This document shows positions 51,353-61,176 of a stretch of DNA of 64,000 nucleotides, one piece after another. Source of the DNA: Okeania sp034190295. Its GTDB lineage: Bacteria > Cyanobacteriota > Cyanobacteriia > Cyanobacteriales > Microcoleaceae. The position numbers were made by a program, and so were the translations under genes. Under the pieces are notes generated by a model. It ran no database searches and was not told the origin of the DNA. It worked only from the letters and a program-made list of their open reading frames with translations. Numbering within the stretch: position 1 is the stretch's first letter; the number at the start of each line of letters is the position of its first letter. Location: positions 11,038 through 75,037 of the forward strand of contig JAXHSW010000018.1 in NCBI GenBank assembly GCA_034190295.1. The letters are read 5' to 3'.

Positions 51353-53782
51353 ATGTCAGAAAAGAGTTTCAATCATCAGCATCAGAATCAAGCCCAAAAA
51401 TATTGGCAAACAAATCCAAAAGCAGCTTTAGTAAACAGTAATCAGTGGGTATCTAATTTGATTATTGAAAAAGCTATTAATCAAAGAATCTCTGGTGGAA
51501 AAACAGAAAAATATTGGCTAGCTTGGTTGATAGAAGATTTTTTTGCTGGCAGAAAATTTGATAGTTTATTATCTATTGGTTGTGGCGTTGGTAATCACGA
51601 AATACTAATGGCTAAGTTAGGTTTAGCTAAGAATATTGATGCCTTTGATTTTTCTGAATCAGCATTAGAAATTGCTAGAAGAGATGCAGAAAAAGCAGGA
51701 GTTAAGATTAATTTCTACCAAGATAATTTTAATACTTTTACTCTTAACAAAAAATATGACCTAATAACCTGTTTTGGTTCTTTGCATCATGTGAAAGAAT
51801 TAGAACACTGTTTATCCACAATCAAAAATAACTTAAAGCCTCAAGGTTATGTAATCTTAAATGAGTATATTGGTGATTGTTTCAATATTTATGAACAACA
51901 ACAATTAGATATTATTAATCGTATATATAATTGCTTCGATGATAGTCTAAAATCTGTCAAAGTCTCAAAATATAAAAGCCCAAGTATTGAAGAAGTATTT
52001 ACATTAGACCCATCTGAGGCAGTACGTTCAAAATTGATATTGGCATTTATCAAATACTACTTTCATATAGAAGTTTTGAATCACTATGGTGGTGGATTAA
52101 TTAACGAACTATATCAACTACTAGATAGTAATCAATTTGTTACTGAAGACCCCAAAGGAGAAACAATAATCAGATTATTGCTGGAATTTGAGAAAATTTT
52201 AATGGAGATTCCAGGAGGCTTAAAAAGTGATTTTTGCTTATGTATTCTCCGACATAAAACCTTAAAAAAACAATCTCAAAAACCTGATTTTTTGATAATT
52301 GGAGCGCAACAATGTGGTGTAAATTATTTACATAAATATCTTTTTAAACATCCTAAAATAGCAACAGTTAAACAACCATCATTACATTTTTTCGATATAA
52401 ATTTTCATCAAGGAATAAACTGGTATAAAAATCAATTTGTAGTGGAAGAAGAAAGCGATCTAATTACAGGAGAATCAAGTTCTTACTATTTATTTCATCC
52501 TCTTGTTCCCCAAAGAGTTTACAATTTCTATCCTAATATAAAGTTAATTGTCATACTAAAAAATCCTATAGATAGAGCGATCGACCACTATTACCATGAA
52601 GTCAAATTAGGTTATGAATCTTTAAATTTATCAGAAGCGATCGCTACAGAATCTAACCGTTTAGAAGGAGAAGTAGAGAAAATTATAGAAACAGAAACAT
52701 ATTACAGTTTTAACCATCAACACTACACATATTTATCTCGCGGTAAATACGTTGAACAACTTCAAAATTGGATGAATTTTTTCCCAAAAGAACAATTTTT
52801 AATTCTGCAAAGTGAAGACTTGTTTAATCATCCTCAAGAAACTATGAACAAAGTATTTAAGTTTCTCGATTTGAAGCCAGAATTAATAGATGATTATATC
52901 GATCATAATCAAGAAAAAAAACCTGAAATTAACTCTGAAACATACCAGCAATTAACAGAATACTTTCAACCCTATAACCAGAAACTAAATGAATATATGG
53001 GAATCAAATTCCACGAAAAAATAGACCATCCAATCAACTATCAAAAGCCACATTTTCTGATAATCGGCGCTCAGAAATGTGGTACTAATTCCTTATATAA
53101 ATATTTAGTGCAACATCCTTTAGTGGCAGCATCCTTACAACATGAAATTCATTACTTTGACTTAAAATTTGAGCGAGACTTAAAATGGTATCAATCACAA
53201 TTTCCCGAATTAGAGCCAGGAATAATTACAGGAGAATCAAGCCCTTACTATTTATTTCATCCTCTCGTACCCAAACGAATTTTTGATATATATCCTCAGA
53301 TGAAATTAATTATTTTGTTGAGAAACCCAGCAGAAAGAGCCATATCTCATTATTATCACGAAGTTAGATTAGGAACTGAAAAATTAACTTTGAAAGAAGC
53401 GATCGCTGCCGAACAAACTCGTCTAAAAGGAGAAGTTGAAAAAATCATTCAAACAGGAACATATTACAGTTTTAACCATCAACATTATACATATCTAGCA
53501 AGAGGGAAATATATTGAACAACTGCAAAATTGGATGAATATTTTTCCCCAGGAACAATTTCTCATTATCCTCAGTGAAGACTTATTTAGCCACCCACGGA
53601 AAACCATGAACAAAATATTCCAATTTTTAGAACTACCTGCCCATTATTCAGCAGAATATCTTCCATATAATTCCGGTAATTACTCACAACCTAATGATGA
53701 AATATATCAGCAGTTAAATCAATATTTCCAATCTGATAATCAAAAGCTAGCCGAATATCTCAATATTGATTTAAACTGGTAA
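51353..53782 (+). CDS. Methyltransferase fused to two tandem sulfotransferase domains, the first apparently inactive
   Basis: 809 residues. Class I SAM methyltransferase (about 1-290) with SLLSIGCGVGNHEILMAK and DLITCFGSLHHVKEL. Sulfotransferase 1 (about 311-560) and sulfotransferase 2 (about 567-805) are clearly related to each other throughout. Domain 2 keeps the PAPS signatures GAQKCGTNSL and RNPAERAISHY. Domain 1 has GAQQCGVNYL and KNPIDRAIDHY instead, losing the phosphosulfate-binding Lys, the Arg and the Ser. It probably binds or scaffolds and does not catalyse. Context suggests that it sulfates and methylates a glycan. The start is the ATG at 51353; a ribosome site is not obvious. Two HIP1 palindromes lie in the gene. 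Confidence 0.88.
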   Translation: MSEKSFNHQHQNQAQKYWQTNPKAALVNSNQWVSNLIIEKAINQRISGGKTEKYWLAWLIEDFFAGRKFDSLLSIGCGVGNHEILMAKLGLAKNIDAFDFSESALEIARRDAEKAGVKINFYQDNFNTFTLNKKYDLITCFGSLHHVKELEHCLSTIKNNLKPQGYVILNEYIGDCFNIYEQQQLDIINRIYNCFDDSLKSVKVSKYKSPSIEEVFTLDPSEAVRSKLILAFIKYYFHIEVLNHYGGGLINELYQLLDSNQFVTEDPKGETIIRLLLEFEKILMEIPGGLKSDFCLCILRHKTLKKQSQKPDFLIIGAQQCGVNYLHKYLFKHPKIATVKQPSLHFFDINFHQGINWYKNQFVVEEESDLITGESSSYYLFHPLVPQRVYNFYPNIKLIVILKNPIDRAIDHYYHEVKLGYESLNLSEAIATESNRLEGEVEKIIETETYYSFNHQHYTYLSRGKYVEQLQNWMNFFPKEQFLILQSEDLFNHPQETMNKVFKFLDLKPELIDDYIDHNQEKKPEINSETYQQLTEYFQPYNQKLNEYMGIKFHEKIDHPINYQKPHFLIIGAQKCGTNSLYKYLVQHPLVAASLQHEIHYFDLKFERDLKWYQSQFPELEPGIITGESSPYYLFHPLVPKRIFDIYPQMKLIILLRNPAERAISHYYHEVRLGTEKLTLKEAIAAEQTRLKGEVEKIIQTGTYYSFNHQHYTYLARGKYIEQLQNWMNIFPQEQFLIILSEDLFSHPRKTMNKIFQFLELPAHYSAEYLPYNSGNYSQPNDEIYQQLNQYFQSDNQKLAEYLNIDLNW

Positions 53783-53852
53783 TAATATAGCTATCAGCAT
53801 TTTCCGTACCGGATGCTCCGCAAACAGCACTCAGATTTCAGCACGCTAAAAG

Positions 53853-53902
53853 CTAACTAATTCAAGAGAAAAATACTAAGTACCTAGTCTTGAATTAGTT
53901 AG
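53853..53902. other. Perfect 15-bp inverted repeat (stem-loop) after the sulfotransferase gene
   Basis: CTAACTAATTCAAGA (53853-53867) is the exact complement of 53888-53902, with a 20-base loop. It lies 70 bases after the stop. No T-run follows. It could be a transcript 3' end structure or a small repeat. Confidence 0.5.
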
Positions 53903-54468
53903 TCTCCTGGGTCAAAATTGCGTTAACAAGTATTATGATGGGGGAATTATACCAATTTGAAAAAAGAATTTTACGAATAATAAATATTATTAAAGTCATA
54001 AATATAGCAGTCTCAGGAAAGGGCAAGGACAGTTCAAAAGCTTAAAACTCAGACAACGTAATATTTTTCCTTCTTCCTTCTTCCTTCTGCGATAAAGTAG
54101 AAAAAATCACTATTTTAAAACAATCACAAAACAGTATACTTGACATTTGATTTAGTCTATTGATTAATATAGTAATCCCAAATAATTTGTCAAAAATATC
54201 AGGACATATAAAAACTCTGAAAATTTTATCCTTATTCCCTATTCCCTAAATTCAAAGATATTTTTTCACAACTAAAAGACAGGGTCATTTCATTCTATAT
54301 TTTTGCGGCGGAATTTATTGATTTTCAGACAGCGAAAGATAAATTTCCTAAACCTTGAAATAACGTGGTTTTGTCAAGACATAAAACTGTACAGTTTAGA
54401 ATGAAACAACCCTGACTAAAATAGGATTGCTATGTTAACTCAAAAATCTCACAAATAAACAAAATAAA
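53903..54468. other. Spacer with a 135-bp inverted-ended element at 54280-54414
   Basis: No gene. CAGGGTCATTTCATTCTA at 54280 matches the complement of 54397-54414 at 16 of 18 positions, and ACTAAAA occurs just outside both ends, as a target duplication might. 54068-54090 is a short TTCTTCC heptamer run. Confidence 0.5.
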
Positions 54469-55167
54469 ATGACTATTGATTACGAAAATGCTTGGGAAGA
54501 ATATGCTAAAAAATGGCACGAAGATTATCCCGAATTAACTAATATAGGTGACGAATGGATAGGGAAAGCAGCAGGAGCAGCCAACTCATTAGTAGAATAT
54601 GAAAAATTAATCGAACAAAAATTTATAGCACCATATATCAATGAAAAACATACAGTACTAGAAATAGGTATTGGTGGAGGACGTACCGCAGAATTGTTAC
54701 TTAAATATTGCCAAAAATTAATATGTGCAGATATTTCCAATTCTATGTTAAATGCTACTAAAAATAGACTCGGTGAAGCCAGAGTAAAATATGTAAAACT
54801 CGATGGAATAACATTAAACGAAATTGCTTCAAAAACAGCAGATGTTTGTTTTTGTTACGACACAATGGTACATTTAGAACCCAGAGATATTTTTAATTAT
54901 CTAACTAAAATTCCGCGAATATTACGAGGGCAAAAATTTTGCATATTTCACCATACAAATACTCTCAGCGATTTAGGTTGGCAAAGATTTCTTAGAGATT
55001 GGGATAACAATCTTATGGGAAAACGAAACGGAACCGCTCACTCAGTAATGACTAATACAATAATGGAGAAATTTCTATCCCATCTCAAATACAAAATTAT
55101 TCATCAAGATACTGATTCAGTTCCTAGAGATTGTATTTGGATATGCCAGGCACCAGACATTATTTAG
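54469..55167 (+). CDS. SAM-dependent methyltransferase
   Basis: 232 residues, a single class I methyltransferase domain. Motif I is VLEIGIGGGRTAELL (near residue 64), motif II CADISNSML, and the post-motif ADVCFCYDTMVHLEPRDI is typical of small-molecule or sugar methyltransferases. It is soluble, with an ATG at 54469. It stands apart from its neighbours, with a 686-base spacer upstream and 516 bases of repeats downstream. It is probably part of glycan decoration. Confidence 0.85.
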   Translation: MTIDYENAWEEYAKKWHEDYPELTNIGDEWIGKAAGAANSLVEYEKLIEQKFIAPYINEKHTVLEIGIGGGRTAELLLKYCQKLICADISNSMLNATKNRLGEARVKYVKLDGITLNEIASKTADVCFCYDTMVHLEPRDIFNYLTKIPRILRGQKFCIFHHTNTLSDLGWQRFLRDWDNNLMGKRNGTAHSVMTNTIMEKFLSHLKYKIIHQDTDSVPRDCIWICQAPDII

Positions 55168-55264
55168 GGTTTAAGGGGAAGAGTCAACCCACCCCTAACC
55201 CCGACCGTGGAGGGGAAGTAAACCCACCCCTAGCCCCTCCCTGGAGGGGAATTCAGGAGTTAGG

Positions 55265-55430
55265 GGAATTATAGAGGAGATAGTTGGATGTTTTGTCCCT
55301 TAATTTTCCTGCCCAACTATGCGCCCAAAATGCTCAGATTTTGTAGCTCTGAGACACCGAAAACCAGACACTTTTTTCCACCCTAAAAAGACTCAAGCCA
55401 ATATTCAGTCAATGCTTTGAGATTAGAACG
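55265..55430. repeat. Dispersed repeat D, copy 2
   Basis: Same succession as 11091-11245: AATTATAGAGGAGATAGTTG, GATGTTTTGTCCC, AAAATGCTCA, GTAGCTCTGAGACACCG, CACTTTTTTC. It lies in the 55168-55683 spacer, which has no gene. Confidence 0.6.
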
Positions 55431-55431
55431 T

Positions 55432-55633
55432 TCAAGAATTGATAATTGATAATTGATAATGGATAATTGATAATTACCTCTCCCTAAAACGGATAGGATT
55501 GAATAAAAGGAAAAAATTTATTCTCTTGGTCGATTGGATATGCTTAGGAAATCCATCCATCCCTCGACCGCTTTTTTTCCCTTGAAAGGGGAGGCTTTAA
55601 ACCTGAATTATTTAATTATTAATTCTTTGGTAA
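55432..55633 (-). repeat. Family-A dispersed element, copy 13, with inserted cassette
   Basis: TTCAAGAATTGATAATT run, TTACCTCTCCC, AACGGATAGGATTGA, core, cassette CTTGGTCGATTGGATATGC, TTAGGAAATCCATCCATCC and CTCGACCGC (55525-55571), CCTTGAAAGGGGAGG, GGCTTTAAACC, ending TTCTTTGGTAAA. It is the longest copy, at 202 bases. Confidence 0.75.
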
Positions 55634-55683
55634 ACCCTATTTCAACATTAAAAAATTATCATAAATAATACAAATTAGAACCT

Positions 55684-56958
55684 ATGAAATATCTATTCCT
55701 ACACCCAAACTTTCCTGCCCAATATCGTCATATTATTACCGCCTTAGGAGCAAATCCTAACAATCAAGTTGTATTTGGCACAAAAAACGAACGCCCAGAG
55801 TGGAAAATACCAGGAGTTCACAAAGCATTATTCAAACCAAGTCGCGAACCACGTCCAGAAACCCATCACTACGTTCGTCCCCTAGAAAGTGCAGTAATTT
55901 ATGGACAAGCCGTATTTAGAACCGCAGAACAACTCAAAGCACAGGGGTTTGTGCCAGATGTCATTTGTGGCCACTCTGGCTGGGGACCAACCTTATTCGT
56001 CAAAGAAGCATTTCCTAACATCCCACTTCTTTGCTACTTTGAATGGTTCTATCATTCTCATGGCTCTGACGCTGACTTCGACCCCGCAGAACCCTTAACA
56101 GTAGATGATATGGCCAGAATTAGAGTAAAAAATGCTCCCATACTAATAGACTTGTACACCTGTGATTGGGGATTATCCCCCACATATTGGCAGCGGTCGC
56201 AATTTCCCACAGAACTCCAAAGCAAACTATCAGTACTCCACGATGGAGTAGATGCAGACTATTTCAAACCCAACCCAGGGGCAAAATTAGTACTGCCTAA
56301 CTTAGACCTGTCTGGCGTTGATGAACTTGTTACCTATGTAGCGCGAGGAATGGAACCCTATAGAGGTTTCCCAGAATTTATAGAAGCGATCGCCTATCTC
56401 CAAGAAAGGAGGCCAAACTGCCATGTAGTAATAGTCGGTTCTGAAAGAGTTTGCTACGGTAAATCCTTACCCAATGGTAAAACTTACAAACAAGAAATGC
56501 TAGAAAAAATACCCTTGGACTTATCACGAGTTCACTTCGTTGGGTCATTGCCCTATGGTCTATACTTAAAAGTCATTCAAGCATCAGATGTTCATGTATA
56601 CTTAACCAGACCCTTTGTTCTGTCATGGTCTATGATTGAGTCTCTATCCACTGGTTGTTTAATTGTAGGCTCAGATACACCTCCAGTCAGAGAAGTTATT
56701 CAAGATGGTGAAAATGGCCTATTAGTAGATTTCTTCTCCCCCAAACAAATAGCTGACCGCATTGATGAAGTATTTAATCATCCAACTCGCATGGCAGAAA
56801 TCCGTGTCAAGGCCCGCCAAACAGTTTTAGAGCGATATGCTCTTTCCAACTTATTAGTAAAACATTTAGAACTAATTCATCAAGTTGCTAACCGTAGCTT
56901 ACAACCAAAAGATATAGGTATGGAAAAAAAACAATCTCTAACCTCATCTAAACTCTAG
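55684..56958 (+). CDS. Glycosyltransferase family 4
   Basis: 424 residues, GT-B fold. The N-terminal domain begins MKYLFLHPNFPAQYRHIITAL. The nucleotide-sugar side has VLHDGVDADYFKP, VTYVARGMEPYRGFPEFIEA, VVIVGSERVCYGK, then VYLTRPFVLSWSMIESLSTG with the catalytic-type Glu region and DGENGLLVDFFSPKQI. It resembles cyanobacterial GT4 proteins with this MKYLF...NFPAQ start. It should transfer a hexose in surface-polysaccharide assembly. A HIP1 palindrome occurs in frame. The C-terminal 20 residues are poorly conserved. Confidence 0.92.
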   Translation: MKYLFLHPNFPAQYRHIITALGANPNNQVVFGTKNERPEWKIPGVHKALFKPSREPRPETHHYVRPLESAVIYGQAVFRTAEQLKAQGFVPDVICGHSGWGPTLFVKEAFPNIPLLCYFEWFYHSHGSDADFDPAEPLTVDDMARIRVKNAPILIDLYTCDWGLSPTYWQRSQFPTELQSKLSVLHDGVDADYFKPNPGAKLVLPNLDLSGVDELVTYVARGMEPYRGFPEFIEAIAYLQERRPNCHVVIVGSERVCYGKSLPNGKTYKQEMLEKIPLDLSRVHFVGSLPYGLYLKVIQASDVHVYLTRPFVLSWSMIESLSTGCLIVGSDTPPVREVIQDGENGLLVDFFSPKQIADRIDEVFNHPTRMAEIRVKARQTVLERYALSNLLVKHLELIHQVANRSLQPKDIGMEKKQSLTSSKL

Positions 56959-57282
56959 ATACATTAAAAGTCAACCATACTATATGGGAACCTAAGATCG
57001 ACTATCCACGTCCTCCGATAATGTTAAGACTATAATCAATCATTAAAAATGAGATGCCTTAGTATAACTAAATAGTACTTTAAAGTCAGTAAAGGTAAAC
57101 TCACAGGCAGATAGGGGGCCAGATTTGGGCTGATACTTTATGTAGTTAAAAGGCTAGACTTATGCCAGATAAACAGGTTAAACTACAGCCGAATATAAAA
57201 TTACTGGTATTTGTTGGTAGTTTAGCCAAACAAAACAATTGTCCATATTTTAGATATAAATGATGTAGAGGAGTGAAACGGT

Positions 57283-59295
57283 ATGGTAACACTAACTGAT
57301 GGAGACGATCGCTTCGATCAGGAGGATTCTGGAAATATAGCACCTGATACAATTAATGCTATTGGTGGAGACGACGTGATATTGACTTCTACCTTAGGTG
57401 GCAGTCTAGCAAGAGGTGCAGCAGGAAACGATACACTGGTATCCAGGGGTCCTTCTGGTATTAACAACTCTGGTCAACCAGATACTCTCGAAGGTGGTGC
57501 AGGCAATGACTCCGTGCAATTTGAAGCTGCTGCTGGTTTCGGATTTGGAAATGCAGACAATGACACCTTAGTCGCTGTTTCCCGTACTAGCCTTTATGGA
57601 GGTGTGGGAGATGACTTTCTCCGTGGCCTGATTGGAGATAACTGGTACTCTGCCAATCAAGGTAATGATATCCTACTTATCGGCACAAGAGATAGTATTT
57701 ATGGTGGCAGGGACAGTGACACTATTAGTGTTTTTGATCCAGATGTAGTAGCGGCGCTTGATTTTGACACCTTACCTGGATTTACAGGTAATACAGGTCA
57801 AGGCCAGAACTTTATTTCTGCAAACCGACAAGACGATTTAGTTGTTGCTTTTGGCGATCGCGATACTATCTACGGCGGTAAAAATAATGACACGTTATAT
57901 TCTTTGGGAGACCAAGTCCGTTTAAGCGGAGATGCTGGTAGTGACACAATAGTTCAGCTAAATCAGGAAACTGTAGGTACTCCTGTTAATAGCACAGCTA
58001 TAGCTTTAACTGCAATAGAGAGGTCTACTCTACTAGGTGGTGAAGGTGCTGACTCTATTCAAGGAGCAGTAGGGTCATTCGGTGATGGTAGAAATTCTTT
58101 AGATGGTGGAGCTGGCAACGATACTATCAGAGGCCAAGCTTCAAGAGATACCTTGGTTGGTGGTGCAGGTAATGACTCCATTATCACTGGTTTGCTTGAA
58201 GAAAACGAAGATAATTTTAACCCTAATGGTATAGCAGTTACCGTTCCTGGTTTTTCTGGTCAAAACAGATTAGATGGTGGTGCCGGTAACGATACTCTAG
58301 TATCAGGCTTTTTGACAGATACTATGATTGGTGGTCTGGGAAATGATTGTCTCAGTGGTATCTTTAGTCGTGTGGATGGGGGCGAGGGTAGCGATACCAT
58401 TGATGCTACAAATATCAGTACCGATGCTTCGGGTGGTGCTAGTATTGAAGTTACTCTGATTGGTAGTTCAGGTAATGATATCCTTTTGGGTAGTACCAAC
58501 GCTGGTGTCACAAACTTCTTTAATGGTGGTACAGGTAATGACTTTATTCAGTTTGGTGGCACAGGCGATCAATTAATTGGGAATACACAAGGTAACGATA
58601 CAGTCATAGCATTTCAGGATGGAGGTACAGTACCATCATTCTTGATAGAAGATACTCAAGGTAGTAATACTTTAAGTGGTGGTGATGGAGCAGACACTTT
58701 AATTACTGGAGCAGGTGATGATTCCATTGTTGGTGGTACTGCAAATGACTCAGAGGGAGATAGTATTAGTGCTGGTGCAGGGGATGATGTGATATTTGGC
58801 CGTGGAGGAAGAGATACTATTGTTGGTGGTGCAGGTGATGACTATATTGCACCTGGCCTTGCTACAGGGGACTCCTTAATTGGCGGTCAAGGTAACGATA
58901 GTTTTGCTTACTTTAGTATTTCGGAGGACAGCAAAACTACTGTTATTGTAGATTTCGACCCTGCTGATGACCGAATAATTCTAGACTTGAGTGGATTTGG
59001 TTTGGAAAATTCCAGCAAAAACTCAATTATTGGCCTTAATGATTTTGCTCCTGTTATTGCAGGTGATAACTATGAAAATAGCTTTGCTCGAACTGGCGGT
59101 CCTACGATCATCTATGAACGAAACCCGGTACGAAATCCTGGCGATCCAGAAGACGACCAAGAACTAGCTGGTTCAGGTTTATTAAAGTACGATCCTAACG
59201 GTAATCTAGAAAATGATGATAGTAATCCTATTATTACCATTGCTCGTCTCAATGGTACTCCTAACCTACTTCAATCTGACATCTTTATTATCTAA
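57283..59295 (+). CDS. RTX-type calcium-binding beta-roll protein
   Basis: 670 residues made almost wholly of GGxGxD-type nonapeptides (GGAGNDTL, GGDGADTL, GGAGDDYI), the beta-roll that binds Ca2+. There is no cleavable signal peptide, as expected for type I secretion, and the C-terminal 100 residues are non-repetitive (STTVIVDFDP-like, then FIARL...LLQSDIFII), which may hold the secretion signal. GAGGAG precedes the ATG by eight bases. Proteins of this type form the external layer of gliding filaments (oscillin) or of swimming Synechococcus, so a surface role next to the motility and glycan genes is plausible but inferred. Confidence 0.88.
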   Translation: MVTLTDGDDRFDQEDSGNIAPDTINAIGGDDVILTSTLGGSLARGAAGNDTLVSRGPSGINNSGQPDTLEGGAGNDSVQFEAAAGFGFGNADNDTLVAVSRTSLYGGVGDDFLRGLIGDNWYSANQGNDILLIGTRDSIYGGRDSDTISVFDPDVVAALDFDTLPGFTGNTGQGQNFISANRQDDLVVAFGDRDTIYGGKNNDTLYSLGDQVRLSGDAGSDTIVQLNQETVGTPVNSTAIALTAIERSTLLGGEGADSIQGAVGSFGDGRNSLDGGAGNDTIRGQASRDTLVGGAGNDSIITGLLEENEDNFNPNGIAVTVPGFSGQNRLDGGAGNDTLVSGFLTDTMIGGLGNDCLSGIFSRVDGGEGSDTIDATNISTDASGGASIEVTLIGSSGNDILLGSTNAGVTNFFNGGTGNDFIQFGGTGDQLIGNTQGNDTVIAFQDGGTVPSFLIEDTQGSNTLSGGDGADTLITGAGDDSIVGGTANDSEGDSISAGAGDDVIFGRGGRDTIVGGAGDDYIAPGLATGDSLIGGQGNDSFAYFSISEDSKTTVIVDFDPADDRIILDLSGFGLENSSKNSIIGLNDFAPVIAGDNYENSFARTGGPTIIYERNPVRNPGDPEDDQELAGSGLLKYDPNGNLENDDSNPIITIARLNGTPNLLQSDIFII

Positions 59296-59315
59296 TATTA
59301 TCTATTAGTATTAAG

Positions 59316-59494
59316 GTAAGCATTCAGCCATTAATTTTGGCTCCGCGTAAAAGCAACCTTTGAAATTGAGTTTGAATAAAAAGCTACTGCAAAAGTTCCC
59401 GGACTAAACCTGAGAAGTAATTATTCATTACTAATTGCTGTTAACATGGTTCCTCCACAGGAAGCTAGCTGACTGCTAATAGCTGAATGCTTAA
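59316..59494. mobile_element. Family-B MITE-like element, copy 3, with 8-bp target duplication
   Basis: Begins GTAAGCATTCAGCC and ends TAGCTGAATGCTTAA. GTATTAAG flanks it at 59308-59315 and 59495-59502. The 179-base element shares only the ends and the AGCT-rich subterminal parts with the other copies. It lies just downstream of the RTX gene. Confidence 0.85.
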
Positions 59495-59532
59495 GTATTA
59501 AGCAAAATTATGAGGTTGTGATTTATTTTTAA

Positions 59533-60492
59533 TCACTCCTCATTTTTTTCTGGATTAGTTTCTGTTTTGACTTCTTTTTCTTCTTGACTTGTATCTTCAA
59601 TCTGAGTTTTTTCGTTAACCGGAGCTTGTTCTTGAAGCAATTTTATTTGATTATCAATTAAACTTAAAAATGTAGTGCCAAAATGCTGAATTTCTAGAAA
59701 ACTGGCATCAGCAGCAGCAGGTTTATAAATTTTAAAAGTCCGCATAATTCCTAATGTAGCAGCACTTTCTAACGGACCAATAAAACTGGTATCTCGGTCT
59801 AAAAAATAAGGTTTACTAGCCCATTTTTTCATCTGTTCGTCATTCAAAAAATAACAACCAGAGTGGGGGTTAAGAGTTCTATGAAAGGCAATTACCTTTT
59901 CCATAATTTTTCCCTTAAGCTGATATTGCTCTCGAATATTTTGAAATTTAGCTGTTATTTCTGGTTTTAAATCTCCATCTATATAAGCTTTGGGAACAGC
60001 TCCTAAAGGAGAAATTTCATAACGATTTGGTTGAAGTAAATTACCATTTCCTGTGTGGTGATTAAACCAATTTAACTTCACAAATAGCCATGGATCGTGC
60101 AGTATTAAATCGTCTTCTAAGTAACAATAATAATCATATTTCCCAAGACTTGATTTCATTACTTCCTGACATTCAAAACCCAGTAACATAGGTTCTACAT
60201 TAGTGCTGTGATGCATCAGAAAATCTGAGGGTAAAGGAATTTGAGATAATAAATGAAGACCTTTAGTTGTACAAACAATAATATCAATATCATGGCTATG
60301 ATTTTGATTGGCTGGAGTTGCTTGATATCTACTAATATCAATTATGTACTGGGATTTAGCATATAAGGCACGCAATGCAGTTAAACAGGTAGTTAATGCT
60401 ATGCGTCGTGTTTGCGGGTCTTTGCGTAAAGAACCATGTTTTCCACTACCTTCAGGGTTAAAAAAATGAGCAATTGTAAATAATATTCGCAT
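59533..60492 (-). CDS. Putative glycosyltransferase (GT-A-like)
   Basis: 319 residues. It begins MRILFTIAHFFNPEGSGKHG. A YDYYCYLEDDLILHDPWLF segment has the acidic cluster expected of a GT-A DxD motif. Conserved-looking GCYFLNDEQMKKW and SAATLGIMRTFKIYKP follow. The last 45 residues are charged and repetitive. No signal peptide is seen. It is transcribed towards the RTX gene. I recognise the general GT-A pattern but not a family number, so the call is tentative. Confidence 0.6.
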   Translation of the reverse strand: MRILFTIAHFFNPEGSGKHGSLRKDPQTRRIALTTCLTALRALYAKSQYIIDISRYQATPANQNHSHDIDIIVCTTKGLHLLSQIPLPSDFLMHHSTNVEPMLLGFECQEVMKSSLGKYDYYCYLEDDLILHDPWLFVKLNWFNHHTGNGNLLQPNRYEISPLGAVPKAYIDGDLKPEITAKFQNIREQYQLKGKIMEKVIAFHRTLNPHSGCYFLNDEQMKKWASKPYFLDRDTSFIGPLESAATLGIMRTFKIYKPAAADASFLEIQHFGTTFLSLIDNQIKLLQEQAPVNEKTQIEDTSQEEKEVKTETNPEKNEE

Positions 60493-61176
60493 TTTTATTT
60501 ATGGCGCTACGCGCTAGGGAATAGAGAATAGGGAATAGAGAACAGGGAACAGGGAACAAGGAATAGGGAGTAGGAAAATCTACTAATATTAACTTTTTTG
60601 GCAGCTCAACTACTTATTCAAAAATCATATAGCATTTCTCAAATAGATGAGGTACATAAGTTTTTGATTTTAGGGAACAGGGAACAGTAAAAAGGGAACA
60701 CAGAGGAGGGAAAATACTGTATCTCGCTAATATGAAAACTTCTATACGTTAAGTTATTATCTGTTAAATATTTCTGGAACACAATGTTTTTAATAATCGA
60801 ATTTTTTTAGGAAACATAGACTAATAAAATATGCTAGTTTTTTCATGTGACAATTGCTGTATTTAATTAGATATTACAAATGAATTTAGTGTGCTTCTCT
60901 GTAGAGGTATCAATGGGTTTAATATCATGTCTGCTGGTATCTTTTGTGTAAACCCAAGCGTGAATATATACAAAAAATTTAAGTTTTTTGGCTCTTCTAG
61001 TTTTTAACTAGCTATCAGCTTTCAACTTTCAGCAGCTCTGGGTTAAAATTCAGGGTTTCTATAAACCGGATAGTTTAGGAGGGGTTAAAATTCCCTTCTA
61101 AACTTAAAAAAATGTTTGCGAAGCGGAACGGAGTTCTATCCTACTGATTGCTGAGTACTGAGTGTTAACCGCTTAT
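60493..61176. other. Spacer with GGGAACA repeats
   Basis: No gene. GGGAACAGGGAACA and GGGAATAGAGAATA heptamers occur at 60519-60575 and 60673-60700, plus a half copy of the 18935 element's end at 60629-60657 and a CAGCTTTCAACTTTCAGC repeat near 61015. The minus-strand glycosyltransferase gene at 59533 must start its transcript here. Confidence 0.5.
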
